In this document: piece by piece, positions 42,780-50,954 of the stretch
How positions within the stretch are numbered: the first letter of the stretch is position 1
How the letters are laid out: the number at the start of each line of letters is the position of its first letter
Source: VXYL01 sp965116935
GTDB taxonomy: Bacteria; Pseudomonadota; Gammaproteobacteria; Pseudomonadales; Azotimanducaceae
Assembly (NCBI GenBank): GCA_965116935.1
Contig: OZ220737.1
Span: 5,394,001-5,458,000 of the forward strand
DNA length: 64,000 bases
Reading direction: 5' to 3'
Notes under the pieces: generated by a model
What the model was told of the DNA's origin: nothing
Database searches by the model: none
Seen by the model: only the letters and a program-made list of their open reading frames with translations
Made by a program: the position numbers and the translations under genes

Positions 42780-44555
42780 CTAGCCCCCCGCCCCGGCGGC
42801 GGTCGCGGCCGCGGCCTCGAAATCGGCCTCGTCGGCGCCTTCGCGCTGGATACGTTCGAGTTCGGCGTAGAAGCCGCCGGCTTCGAGAAGCTCCTTGTGG
42901 GTGCCCACTTCGAGGATGCGGCCTTCGTCCAGCACCACGATGCGGTCGGAGTGGCGGGCGGTGGAGACGCGGTGCGAGACGATGATGGTGGTTTGGCCGC
43001 TGCGCAGGCGCTTGAGCTCGGCGAGGATGTGTTCTTCGGTTTCGGTATCCACCGACGAGAAGCAGTCGTCCAGGATCAGAACCGGCGAGTGGCGGATCAG
43101 GCCGCGCGCCAACGTTGCACGCTGCTTCTGGCCTCCAGAGAGCGTGATGCCGCGCTCGCCGACCACCGTTTCCATCCGTTCCGGCATGGATTCGATGGTT
43201 TCCTTGAGGTCTGCCGACTCGGCCGCCATCCAAATGCGGTCGAGCCTGCGCGTGGGATCGTCGTAGGTGAGGTTGTCGCGCAGAGGCTCGCCGAACAGGA
43301 ACGGGTCTTGGGGCACCAGCGCCACCTGGGCGCGGAGCTGCGCCAGCGGATAGTCGCGCACGTCGTGGCCGTCGATGAGCACGGTTCCGGGTTCGGGGTC
43401 GTGAATGCGCACGAGCTGCTTGAGCAGCGTGGACTTGCCGGAGCCCACGCGTCCCATCACCGAGATGGATTCGCCCCGAGCGATGTTTAGGGAGATGTCG
43501 GAGAGGGCCGGCGTTGCGGCCTTGTCGTACGTGAAGGAAAGCCCCCGAATCTCCAGGTCGCCACGAATGTGCGCTGGGATTCCTTCCTGCGGCGCGTCGG
43601 GAATCTCGGGCGGCCGGCCGAACACCTCGAACAGGCGATCCGACGCCACCGCCGCCCGCTGGAACATGTTCACGACCATCCCGGCAACGCGGAACGGTTG
43701 CACTACCGTGTTCACGTAGAGGAAGAAAGCGGTGAAGAGGCCGACGCTGAGATCGCCGTTCAGCACCATTATGCCGCCAACGCCGAGGATCGTGACCGTG
43801 CAAACGGCGGCCATGGACGGCATCACCGCGCTCATGAGCGAAGTGATGCGGGCGTGGCGATAGAAGGCGTCTGCATAGCCTTGGTTGGTACGCTTAAAGC
43901 GTGTGATCTCGATTTCCTCCTGCACCATCGCTTGAATGGTACGGATGCCGGAGAGGTTTTCCTGCACGTGGGCGCCAAGGTCCGAGAGGCGGTCCTGCAC
44001 CTGGCGCGAGGCCAGCCCCATCTGCCGCGAGGCGCGAAGGGTGTACACGAACACGAACGGCAGCGGCGGCAGGATCAGGAGCGTCAGCATCGGGGAGATA
44101 TAGAGCATGAAGCTGAAGCCCACGAGCGTCGCGAACACCATGATGACGAGCAGCGTTGTGCCGTGGGAGATCAGCCGCTGAATGAGCGAGATGTCGGCAA
44201 TGGCGCGGGTCATCATGTCGCCGATGGAGTATTGGCCGAAGAATTTTGGCCCCATGACTTGGAGATGCTCGTAGAGGTCGCGCCTCAGGTCCGCGGCGAG
44301 GAGATACGCCGAGCGGCGCACGGCAATGCGTGCCCAGCTCACGGTGACGAAGCGCAGGGATACTGCGACGACGATGCCCACCACGGGCCAGAGAATCTTG
44401 CCTTCGCCGCTAGCAATGGAGTCGATGCCCGCGCCTAGGATGATCCACACGGAATTTTCGAAAACCCGCGCTACCAGGAACAGCGCGATGCCGAAGGTGA
44501 TCCGGCCACGGTAGCGGCCGGCATAGGGCTTGAGGCGTGCGAGTGAGCGGAACAT
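42780..44555 (-). CDS. ABC exporter half-transporter with Asp in place of the catalytic Glu
   Basis: A 591-residue protein. Six membrane segments (about 15-310) are followed by an ATPase with Walker A GRVGSGKSTLLKQL, signature LSGGQKQRATLARGL and Walker B VLILDDCFSSVD. The residue after the Walker B Asp is Asp, not Glu, while the switch His (VSHRVST) is kept. That is typical of the degenerate-site subunit in heterodimeric exporters. ATG 44555 (MFRSLARLKPY) is preferred to TTG 44576, which lies in a palindromic repeat. It precedes its partner gene by 4 bases. Substrates could be drugs or lipids. Confidence 0.88.
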   Translation of the reverse strand: MFRSLARLKPYAGRYRGRITFGIALFLVARVFENSVWIILGAGIDSIASGEGKILWPVVGIVVAVSLRFVTVSWARIAVRRSAYLLAADLRRDLYEHLQVMGPKFFGQYSIGDMMTRAIADISLIQRLISHGTTLLVIMVFATLVGFSFMLYISPMLTLLILPPLPFVFVYTLRASRQMGLASRQVQDRLSDLGAHVQENLSGIRTIQAMVQEEIEITRFKRTNQGYADAFYRHARITSLMSAVMPSMAAVCTVTILGVGGIMVLNGDLSVGLFTAFFLYVNTVVQPFRVAGMVVNMFQRAAVASDRLFEVFGRPPEIPDAPQEGIPAHIRGDLEIRGLSFTYDKAATPALSDISLNIARGESISVMGRVGSGKSTLLKQLVRIHDPEPGTVLIDGHDVRDYPLAQLRAQVALVPQDPFLFGEPLRDNLTYDDPTRRLDRIWMAAESADLKETIESMPERMETVVGERGITLSGGQKQRATLARGLIRHSPVLILDDCFSSVDTETEEHILAELKRLRSGQTTIIVSHRVSTARHSDRIVVLDEGRILEVGTHKELLEAGGFYAELERIQREGADEADFEAAAATAAGAGG

Positions 44556-44563
44556 CAGACGCC

Positions 44564-44690
44564 CAAACGAAGGCAATCTGCCTTCGCTAGTGAGTCGGGC
44601 ACACTGACCGGTGGTCTCAAAAGAAAGCGCCTATCGGCGTTAGGGAAGGCAGAATGCCCGCCCGCCAAAGGCCCGTGCTGTTCGGCGATC
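44564..44690. repeat. Palindromic repeats between asnS and the ABC exporter genes
   Basis: CGAAGGCAATCTGCCTTCG (about 44567) is a shortened copy of the GGGAAGGCA palindrome. A half copy AGGGAAGGCAGAATGCC occurs at about 44643. Confidence 0.65.
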
Positions 44691-44708
44691 GACATGATTG
44701 TGCGGGCG

Positions 44709-46091
44709 TCAAAACGCAGCATGTTTCGGTGTGCGTGGGAACGGGATGGCGTCGCGGATGTTCTCCATGCCGGTGGCGTAGAGCACGAGCCGTTCGAGGC
44801 CCAAGCCAAAGCCGGCGTGGGGAGCGGTGCCGTAGCGGCGCAGGTCCAGATACCACGCGAGTTCTTCGCGCATGGCCGGGTCCATGCGGCTCTCTAGCGC
44901 GGTGAGTCGTTCCTCGCGCTGGCTGCCGCCGATGATTTCGCCCACCCCGGGCACGAGCACGTCCATGGCCGCGACGGTCTTGTCGTCGTCGTTGGCGCGC
45001 ATGTAGAAGGCCTTTATTTCCTTTGGATAGTTGACGACCACTATGGGGCCGCCGACATGCGCGGTGAGATAGCGCTCGTGCTCGGACTGCAGGTCGCGAC
45101 CCCAAGCCGCCGGAAACTCGAAGTCCTCGCCGGAACGCTCGAGGATGGCGATGGCGTCGCCGTAGTCCATGCGCTCGAAGGGGGTGTCGATGACGTGTTG
45201 CAGGCGGTCGACGACGGTTCGGTCGATGCGCTGGGCGAAGAACGCCATGTCGTCTTCGCGTTCGTTCAAAACGTCGCCGAGCACGGCCTTGAGGAAGTCC
45301 TCGGCGAGGTCGGCAAGGTCGCCTAGGTCCGCGAAGGCGATCTCTGGCTCGATCATCCAAAACTCCGCCAAGTGGCGGCTGGTGTTCGAGTTTTCGGCGC
45401 GGAAGGTGGGGCCGAACGTATAGACCTTGGTGAGGGCCAGGCAATAGGACTCGAGGTTGAGCTGGCCGGAGACGGTGAGGAAGGTCTCGCGCCCGAAGAA
45501 GTCGTCGTCGAAGCCGCCGGCGGGCATGTTGGCGAAGTCTAAGGCGCTGACGCGAAAGAGCTCGCCGGCGCCTTCGCAGTCGCTGGCGGTGATGATGGGC
45601 GTGTTGACCCACACGAAATCGTGGGCGGCAAAGTAGCGATGGACGGCTTGGGTGATGGTGTTGCGCACCCTGGCGATGGCGCCGAAGGTGTTGGTGCGCG
45701 GGCGCAGATGGGCGACGCCGCGCAGGTATTCGAAGGTGTGACGTTTCTTGGCGACGGGATAGGTTTCCGGGTCTTCCACCGTGCCGACGACGGCGACGTC
45801 ACTCGCCTGCAGTTCCCGATCCTGGCCGCGACCTTGGGAGGCGACGAGTTTGCCGCGCACGGAAACGGCGCAACCGGCGCCGAGTTCGACGATGCTGGCG
45901 TAGTTCGGCAGCGATTCGTCTGCCACCACTTGCAGATCGGCAAAGCAGGAGCCGTCATTCAAGGCGAGGAAGGAAAACCCGCCACGCGACGTGCGCCGCG
46001 ACTTGAGCCAGCCAGCGACAGATATTTCGGGTCCTTCGGCGAGTGGGCCTTTAAGCATGGAACGAATGGAGGTTGGGCGGGAGGGTGGCAT
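44709..46091 (-). CDS. asnS: Asparagine--tRNA ligase
   Basis: A 460-residue class IIb synthetase that charges tRNA-Asn. The N-terminal OB-fold anticodon domain is at about 15-110 (VAGWLKSRRTSRGGFSFLAL). The catalytic motif 2 is FRAENSNTSRHLAEFWMIEPE, and motif 3 is GFGLGLERLVLYATG close to the end. It finishes AIPFPRTPKHAAF, as in E. coli AsnRS (466 residues). ATG 46091 (MPPSRPTSIRS) is preferred to the open extension to 46184. Presence of AsnRS suggests direct asparaginylation. No neighbour shares its role. Confidence 0.93.
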   Translation of the reverse strand: MPPSRPTSIRSMLKGPLAEGPEISVAGWLKSRRTSRGGFSFLALNDGSCFADLQVVADESLPNYASIVELGAGCAVSVRGKLVASQGRGQDRELQASDVAVVGTVEDPETYPVAKKRHTFEYLRGVAHLRPRTNTFGAIARVRNTITQAVHRYFAAHDFVWVNTPIITASDCEGAGELFRVSALDFANMPAGGFDDDFFGRETFLTVSGQLNLESYCLALTKVYTFGPTFRAENSNTSRHLAEFWMIEPEIAFADLGDLADLAEDFLKAVLGDVLNEREDDMAFFAQRIDRTVVDRLQHVIDTPFERMDYGDAIAILERSGEDFEFPAAWGRDLQSEHERYLTAHVGGPIVVVNYPKEIKAFYMRANDDDKTVAAMDVLVPGVGEIIGGSQREERLTALESRMDPAMREELAWYLDLRRYGTAPHAGFGLGLERLVLYATGMENIRDAIPFPRTPKHAAF

Positions 46092-46219
46092 CGTTGGTGG
46101 CCTAGCGCGGCTTTCGTGGTTTGTGGTGGAGGTGGCGAACAGTGTCGATTTGGATGAAGAGGGCCTGTGCCACGCGTGCGGCACAAGCCCCGATCAAGCG
46201 CAACTCGCTGATGGATATC

Positions 46220-46657
46220 TCATAGTTGGGGTGTGCCCTCCTTTTGATCCCTTTGCTCCCGAATGAAGCCCTCGGTCAGGCCCTCGAGGTGTGCGATCCG
46301 TTCCCGCACCTCGGCCTCGAACTGCAGAAGCCGCTTTTCGAGATTGGCCATGCGTGTCTCCAGTTCCCGTTCGAGACTGGCCATGCGTGTCTCCAGTTCC
46401 CGTTCGAGACTGGCCATGCGTGTGTCCAGTTCCCGTTCGAGACTGGCCATGCGCGTTTCCAACTCGGCCAAGTGCTCGCTTGTGCGCGCTTCTAAGCGCG
46501 ACATTCGGTCACGGATTTCGGCTTCGAACCGGTTCATTCGGTCGTGCAACGACGCGACTTCGCGGCGCAGTTCCCGAAAGCCTGGGACGACCGTCCCGAG
46601 GATCAGGCCGGCCAGCGTGATGCCGACTCCCAAAATTGCGATTACGTCGGGCGACAT
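46220..46657 (-). CDS. Small membrane-anchored coiled-coil protein
   Basis: A 145-residue protein. An N-terminal membrane segment (VIAILGVGITLAGLILGTVV, about 5-24) is followed by one long amphipathic helix. Its core is three and a fraction copies of the 11-residue repeat RMASLERELET, which comes from a 33-base DNA tandem repeat. An 11-residue period is a hendecad coiled coil. ATG 46657 begins the anchor. Similar anchor-plus-coiled-coil proteins are common and uncharacterised. It lies between asnS and the iron permease gene on the same strand. Confidence 0.7.
   Translation of the reverse strand: MSPDVIAILGVGITLAGLILGTVVPGFRELRREVASLHDRMNRFEAEIRDRMSRLEARTSEHLAELETRMASLERELDTRMASLERELETRMASLERELETRMANLEKRLLQFEAEVRERIAHLEGLTEGFIREQRDQKEGTPQL
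46343..46455. repeat. 33-bp in-frame tandem repeat
   Basis: Units at 46343-46375, 46376-46408, 46409-46441 and a partial fourth unit. Units 1-3 differ at only one or two bases. Each encodes 11 residues of the coiled coil. Confidence 0.85.
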
Positions 46658-46731
46658 GCTTGCGTTCCTCCTGTTCGCAGCATTGGTCAAGGCGCCAACT
46701 CCATTATAGGCACGCGACGGCACCCTCGAAC

Positions 46732-48399
46732 CTACTTCGGCGCCACGCTTCCCGATACGGGCGCTGCATGCGCTGCCCCTACGGGACGAGGTTCGGCCGT
46801 TCCTCGCACCAACAGTAGCGCTGGCAGCGTGCCCATCGCGACGATGGCGAGGGCTGCCGTGGAGGCTTCCGCCAGTCGTTCGTCCGATGCGAGCCGATAC
46901 ACCCTGGTCGCCAGCGTCTCGAAGTTGAACGGGCGCAGGATGAGGGTGGCGGGGAGTTCCTTCAGCACGTCTATGAACACCAGCAGCAAGGCCGTTGCCA
47001 CCGCGCCGCGCATCAGCGGCGTGTGGATTTCCCGCAGCACCCGTCCTGGCGTTGCGCCTAGGCTCCGCGCCACGGCATCGAGATTCTGGTGCACTCGCTC
47101 CATGCCGGCGTGGCAGGAGTTGTAGGCGACCGTCAGGAAGCGTGCCAGATACGCGAAAACCAAGGCCGCCGCCGTGCCGGTGAGCAAGAGGCCCACTTGC
47201 ATGTCGAAGTTGCGGGCGAGATAGCCGGCCACGGACTTGTCGAACGCGGTCAGCGGCACGAGCAGCCCCACCGCCAGCATCGCGCCCGGCAGCGCATAGC
47301 CGAGCGTGGCCATGCGCACGCTGAATCGTGTCACCGGGCCGGAACTCGCCCGCTGCGCCGACACCAGCCACAGCGCGAGACCGGCAGCGAGCACCGCCGT
47401 GACGCCGGCGACGCCGAAGCTCGCCTGCACGAAATCGGCGAAGCTGCGGCCGAGCAGCGGATCGCCCACCGTGAAGGCGTAATGCGCCAATGCGGCGAAC
47501 GGCACGGCGAAGCCGAGCACGACGGGAGCGAGGCAGAGGGCCACTGCGAACAACGCCCGATGGCCCTTGAGCGTTTCCCGTGGCGGCGGCGCATTGCGAG
47601 AAACGGGATTGTCGAACCGCCCCCGGCGCCCGTAGTGCTCCGCCACCACCAGCACAGCCACCAGCAGGAACAAGAGCCCAGCAAGCTGCATGGCGGCGTC
47701 CCGGTCGCCCAGAGCAAACCAAGTGCGAAAGATGCCGGTGGTGAAGGTGGCGACGCCGAAGTAGTCCACCACGCCGTAGTCGGCAACGGTTTCCATCAGC
47801 ACCAGCGCCAATCCCCCGGCGATCGCCGGCCGCGCCGCCGGCAAGGCGATGCTGTAGAAGGCGCGGCGTGGCGAAGCCCCCAGCACCCGTGCCGCCTCAA
47901 ACATTGCCGCCGCTTGGGTCGTGAAGGCGGTGCGGGCGAGAAGATAGACATAGGGATACAGCACCAGCGCGAGCATGACGGTCGCGCCGCCAAGAGAGCG
48001 CACCGGGGGAAAGGAGTAGTCGCCAGCCTGCCAGCCGGTGACTTCGCGCAGCGCGGACTGAACCGGGCCCGCGTATTCGAGCAAGTCCGTATAGACGTAG
48101 GCGATCACATACGCCGGCGCCGCGAGCGGCAACGCCAGCGCCCAAGTGAGCCAGCGCCGGCCGGGGAACTCCTTCGTCGCCACCACCCATGCAGTGCCGA
48201 CGCCAATCACGCCCGCCAGCACGCCAACGCCGAGCATGAGCAGCGCCGTGTTGGCGAGGTAGTCCGGCAGCACGGTGGCACGCAGATGCGCCCACGTCTC
48301 CCCGGACGGGAACAGCAGCGAACCGAGCACGGTGAACACGGGCAACGCGACGATACCTGCCGCCACAAGTCCGCCGACGCGCCAAAGGTGGGCTCTCAC
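46732..48399 (-). CDS. Iron(III) ABC transporter permease (FbpB type)
   Basis: A 555-residue inner-membrane protein with two copies of the binding-protein-dependent permease domain, about 12 hydrophobic segments in all. The first coupling-helix region is RVLGASPRRAFYSIALPAARPAI, and the second DAVARSLGATPGRVLREIHTPL; both fit the EAA loop. Fbp/Sfu-type iron permeases have this fused layout. The ATPase and binding-protein genes of the same system are at 49853-51959 on the other strand, separated by htpX. ATG 48399 lies close to a palindromic repeat block. Confidence 0.85.
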   Translation of the reverse strand: MRAHLWRVGGLVAAGIVALPVFTVLGSLLFPSGETWAHLRATVLPDYLANTALLMLGVGVLAGVIGVGTAWVVATKEFPGRRWLTWALALPLAAPAYVIAYVYTDLLEYAGPVQSALREVTGWQAGDYSFPPVRSLGGATVMLALVLYPYVYLLARTAFTTQAAAMFEAARVLGASPRRAFYSIALPAARPAIAGGLALVLMETVADYGVVDYFGVATFTTGIFRTWFALGDRDAAMQLAGLLFLLVAVLVVAEHYGRRGRFDNPVSRNAPPPRETLKGHRALFAVALCLAPVVLGFAVPFAALAHYAFTVGDPLLGRSFADFVQASFGVAGVTAVLAAGLALWLVSAQRASSGPVTRFSVRMATLGYALPGAMLAVGLLVPLTAFDKSVAGYLARNFDMQVGLLLTGTAAALVFAYLARFLTVAYNSCHAGMERVHQNLDAVARSLGATPGRVLREIHTPLMRGAVATALLLVFIDVLKELPATLILRPFNFETLATRVYRLASDERLAEASTAALAIVAMGTLPALLLVRGTAEPRPVGAAHAAPVSGSVAPK

Positions 48400-48423
48400 C
48401 CCAATCCCCCTGGAGGGATGGCC

Positions 48424-48566
48424 CCGTAGGGGCGGGGCTTGTCCCCGCCCGTCCTGAATGCACCGATGGATTCGGCAGGGGACGCGTAGGGGCGGGGCTT
48501 GTCCCCGCCCGTGCTGGATGTACCGACGGATTCCGCATGGGACAGGACAACCCCGTCCCCTACGAC
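48424..48566. repeat. Palindromic repeat array (GTAGGGGCGGGGC family)
   Basis: GTAGGGGCGGGGCTTGTCCC occurs at about 48426 and again at about 48487. A reverse-orientation half, GACAACCCCGTCCCCTACG, ends near 48565. The copies are about 61 bases apart. Gene-free. Confidence 0.75.
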
Positions 48567-48588
48567 GAGGCGGAAAACTCCAGGGATA

Positions 48589-49473
48589 TCAACCCCCCGC
48601 ACGCAACGCCGCAATCCGGTCGTCGAGCGGTGGGTGCGAGGAGAAGAGGGCCTTCAGGCCACTGCGTGCGCCCGCCGAGATGCCGAACGCGGCCATCGAC
48701 TCCGGCATCGTGTCCTCCATCTGGCTCGACGCCTTCAGCCGTTCAAGCGCCGCGATCATGCTGGCGCGGCCGGCAAGCTCCGCCCCGGCGGCATCGGCCC
48801 GGAACTCCCGCTTGCGCGAGAACCACATGACGATGGCGCTGGCGAGGATGCCGAGGACGATCTGGGCGATGATGGAGGTGATGAAGTAGCCGATGCCGAG
48901 CCCGCGCTCGTTGCGCAGCACCACCCGATCCACCACGAAGCCGATGATGCGCGACAGGAACAGCACGAAGGTGTTCACCACCCCTTGAATCAGCGTCAGC
49001 GTCATCATGTCGCCGTTGGCCACGTGCCCCACCTCGTGCGCCAGCACCGCCTCGACTTCGTTGCGCCGCATGTGTTGCAGCAGGCCCGAACTCACCGCCA
49101 CCAGCGATTTGTTCTTGGAAGCTCCGGTGGCAAAGGCATTGGGCTGTGGCGAGGGAAAGATCGCGACTTCGGGCATGCCGATGCCGGCGGCCTTCGCCTG
49201 CCGCGCCACCGTGTCCACCAGCCAGCGCTCGTCCGCGCTGCGCGGCGTTTCGATCACCTCCGCTCCGGTGGAACGCTTCGCCAGCCACTTCGACATGGCG
49301 AGGGAAATGAACGAGCCCCCGAACCCGAGCAGCGCGCACCACACGAGCAACGCCTGAAGATCGAGGTCCACCCCGTTCGACGCAAGAATGCCCTCGAAGC
49401 CGAGCAGTGAAAACACCACCCCCGCCACCAACATGACGGCAAGGTTGGCGAGGAGAAAGAGCATGATGGGCAC
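48589..49473 (-). CDS. htpX: HtpX zinc metalloprotease (M48 family)
   Basis: A 294-residue inner-membrane protease for misfolded membrane proteins, matching the E. coli length (293). Hydrophobic helices open it (LFLLANLAVMLVAGVVFSL and a second at about 40-60). The zinc site VLAHEVGHVANGDM is followed by two more helices. The third ligand Glu lies in RKREFRADAAGAELAG. GTG 49473 is chosen because GGGAG sits 9 bases upstream; ATG 49464 is a second choice. The open frame to 49848 is rejected as coding. Confidence 0.9.
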   Translation of the reverse strand: MPIMLFLLANLAVMLVAGVVFSLLGFEGILASNGVDLDLQALLVWCALLGFGGSFISLAMSKWLAKRSTGAEVIETPRSADERWLVDTVARQAKAAGIGMPEVAIFPSPQPNAFATGASKNKSLVAVSSGLLQHMRRNEVEAVLAHEVGHVANGDMMTLTLIQGVVNTFVLFLSRIIGFVVDRVVLRNERGLGIGYFITSIIAQIVLGILASAIVMWFSRKREFRADAAGAELAGRASMIAALERLKASSQMEDTMPESMAAFGISAGARSGLKALFSSHPPLDDRIAALRAGG

Positions 49474-49852
49474 GGCAAGAATCTCCCTGAGTGGCTGGGC
49501 ACGCGCCACAGTCGGCACAAGCGAGACTTTACCCCGGCGCGCCGCTTTCGCAAGGCGTGGCGGGGTGGCTGACGTGCTACGGTAGCGCCTATGCGACGAC
49601 TCGGTCTCCCTGAAGCACTCGTGCCGGCGTGCGAACGTCGCGCACGCGCAAGCAACGGGGTAGCGCCTCAGCCGCCGAGAAGGCCCGTCTCGCGGGGACG
49701 AGGCTGGTTGCACCTTCTGGCCCTTGATTGCTTCGCCTTCGGCGCGAGGAGCGTGAGGGGCCCTCGCTCCGAGGTACTTCACACGGCGCCATCCGGCCAA
49801 TTGCGTTGGTGTCTCCTCGACTTCGAGATACTCTTTTTTCGAAATCAACGAG
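49474..49852. other. 379-base gene-free stretch between htpX and the iron ATPase gene
   Basis: Presumed to hold the divergent promoters of htpX and the iron ATPase gene. GCTCCTCACGCTC-like inverted sequence is seen near 49748-49770 (GAGGAGCGTGAGGGGCCCTC). No convincing gene. Confidence 0.5.
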
Positions 49853-50929
49853 TTGCGGAATCTGTTCCATGGAAGCAGGTTGCCGTTGAGCCTTGAGTTT
49901 CGTGGCGTCAGCCATGCCTACGACACGCAGCCCGTGTTGCGCGATGTCGATCTCACGGCGGAGCCCGGGGCAATCATGTGCCTCCTCGGGCCGTCTGGCA
50001 GCGGCAAAAGCACGTTGCTCAGACTCGCGGCTGGACTGGAGCGGTTGCAGCGAGGGGAGATACTCCTCGACGGAAGGAAGATGGCCGGTGATGGCGTGGA
50101 CACTGCACCGGAGAGCCGGCCGGTGGGTCTCGTGTTCCAGGATCACGTGCTGTTCCCCCATCGCACGGTGGCACAGAACGTCGCGTTTGGCTTGGCGCGG
50201 GGGCGCAAGGCCGCCGGCCAGAGGAACGTGCGTGCGGTGGTGGAAGAGCAGCTTGCCGCCGTGGGTCTCGACGGTCTTGAGGATCGCTATCCGCACACGC
50301 TCTCCGGCGGCCAGCAGCAACGCGTGGCGCTGGCGCGGGCACTGGCGCCCAAGCCTCGGGCCATGCTCTTGGACGAACCGTTCGCCAACGTTGATGCCAC
50401 GCTGCGGCGACGCTTGCGGGAAGACACGCGACGGGCGCTCAGGGATGCCGGCACCATTGCCGTCGTGGTCACGCACGATCCGGAGGAGGCGCTCGAACTC
50501 GCCGACAGCATCGCCATGATGGTGGCGGGAGAGATCGTGCAGGTGGGCACGCCGGCGCAAGTTTGGCAGCAGCCGGCCGGTAGCGTCGTGGCGGCCCTGT
50601 TCGGCAACGCGCAACGCATCACCGGCGAGGCCCAAGGTGGCATCGTCAGCACGCGCTTCGGCACCATCGAGCCGACCGACCCCGTGAATGACGGCGCCGT
50701 CGAGATCATCGTCCGCCCCGACGCCGTGTCGCTTGCCCGGGCGGCCGCGGATGCGACATTCGCGGCAACCATCGACGATGTGCGATTCCTGGGCGATGGC
50801 TGCCTCGTCCTGGTGCCAGCCGGCGACGAAGTGCTTCGCGCTAGACTCTCTCCGCTCGGCGACCTGGCCGTCGGCGATCGGGTGTCGGCGACGTTCCATC
50901 CCGCTGGCACCTTTGTTTACAATTGCTAA
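49853..50929 (+). CDS. Iron(III) ABC transporter ATP-binding protein (FbpC type)
   Basis: A 358-residue ATPase. Walker A is GPSGSGKSTLLRLA (about 46-59), Q-loop LVFQDHVLFPH, signature LSGGQQQRVALARAL, Walker B AMLLDEPFANVD and switch His VVTHDPEEAL. A C-terminal regulatory TOBE-like domain covers about 245-358. The start is unclear: all in-frame choices are TTG (49853, 49880, 49886). The homologous part begins at LEFRGVSHAYD, and GGAAGCAGG lies ahead of 49886. The gene is followed by the binding protein gene after 25 bases, with a Fur-like box spanning its stop. Confidence 0.83.
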   Translation: MRNLFHGSRLPLSLEFRGVSHAYDTQPVLRDVDLTAEPGAIMCLLGPSGSGKSTLLRLAAGLERLQRGEILLDGRKMAGDGVDTAPESRPVGLVFQDHVLFPHRTVAQNVAFGLARGRKAAGQRNVRAVVEEQLAAVGLDGLEDRYPHTLSGGQQQRVALARALAPKPRAMLLDEPFANVDATLRRRLREDTRRALRDAGTIAVVVTHDPEEALELADSIAMMVAGEIVQVGTPAQVWQQPAGSVVAALFGNAQRITGEAQGGIVSTRFGTIEPTDPVNDGAVEIIVRPDAVSLARAAADATFAATIDDVRFLGDGCLVLVPAGDEVLRARLSPLGDLAVGDRVSATFHPAGTFVYNC

Positions 50930-50942
50930 TCATTCTCATTTG
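50921..50942 (+). promoter_or_regulatory. Fur-like iron-responsive operator
   Basis: AATTGCTAATCATTCTCATT, read in reverse, gives AATGAGAATGATTAGCAATT, close to the GATAATGATAATCATTATC Fur consensus. It overlaps the TAA stop of the ATPase gene (50927-50929) and lies 13 bases before the binding-protein ATG, so it likely gives that gene its own iron-repressed promoter. Confidence 0.6.
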
Positions 50943-50954
50943 CGAGCAAGACCC

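Noticed and set aside
40784..42985. 733-codon open frame on the plus strand opposite the ABC exporter gene
   Set aside because: It is antisense to a gene with full ABC motifs. The translation is rich in His, Arg, Glu and Val without any domain, a common shadow in high-GC DNA.
46343..46455. Regular repeats as a possible CRISPR array
   Set aside because: Units are contiguous without spacers and encode a coiled coil in frame.
49474..49848. 125-codon N-terminal extension of HtpX
   Set aside because: HtpX homologues start at the first hydrophobic helix, and the extension is Arg/Ala-rich with a TTG start. The short stretch SKKEYLEVEETPTQLAGW looks protein-like but has no support.
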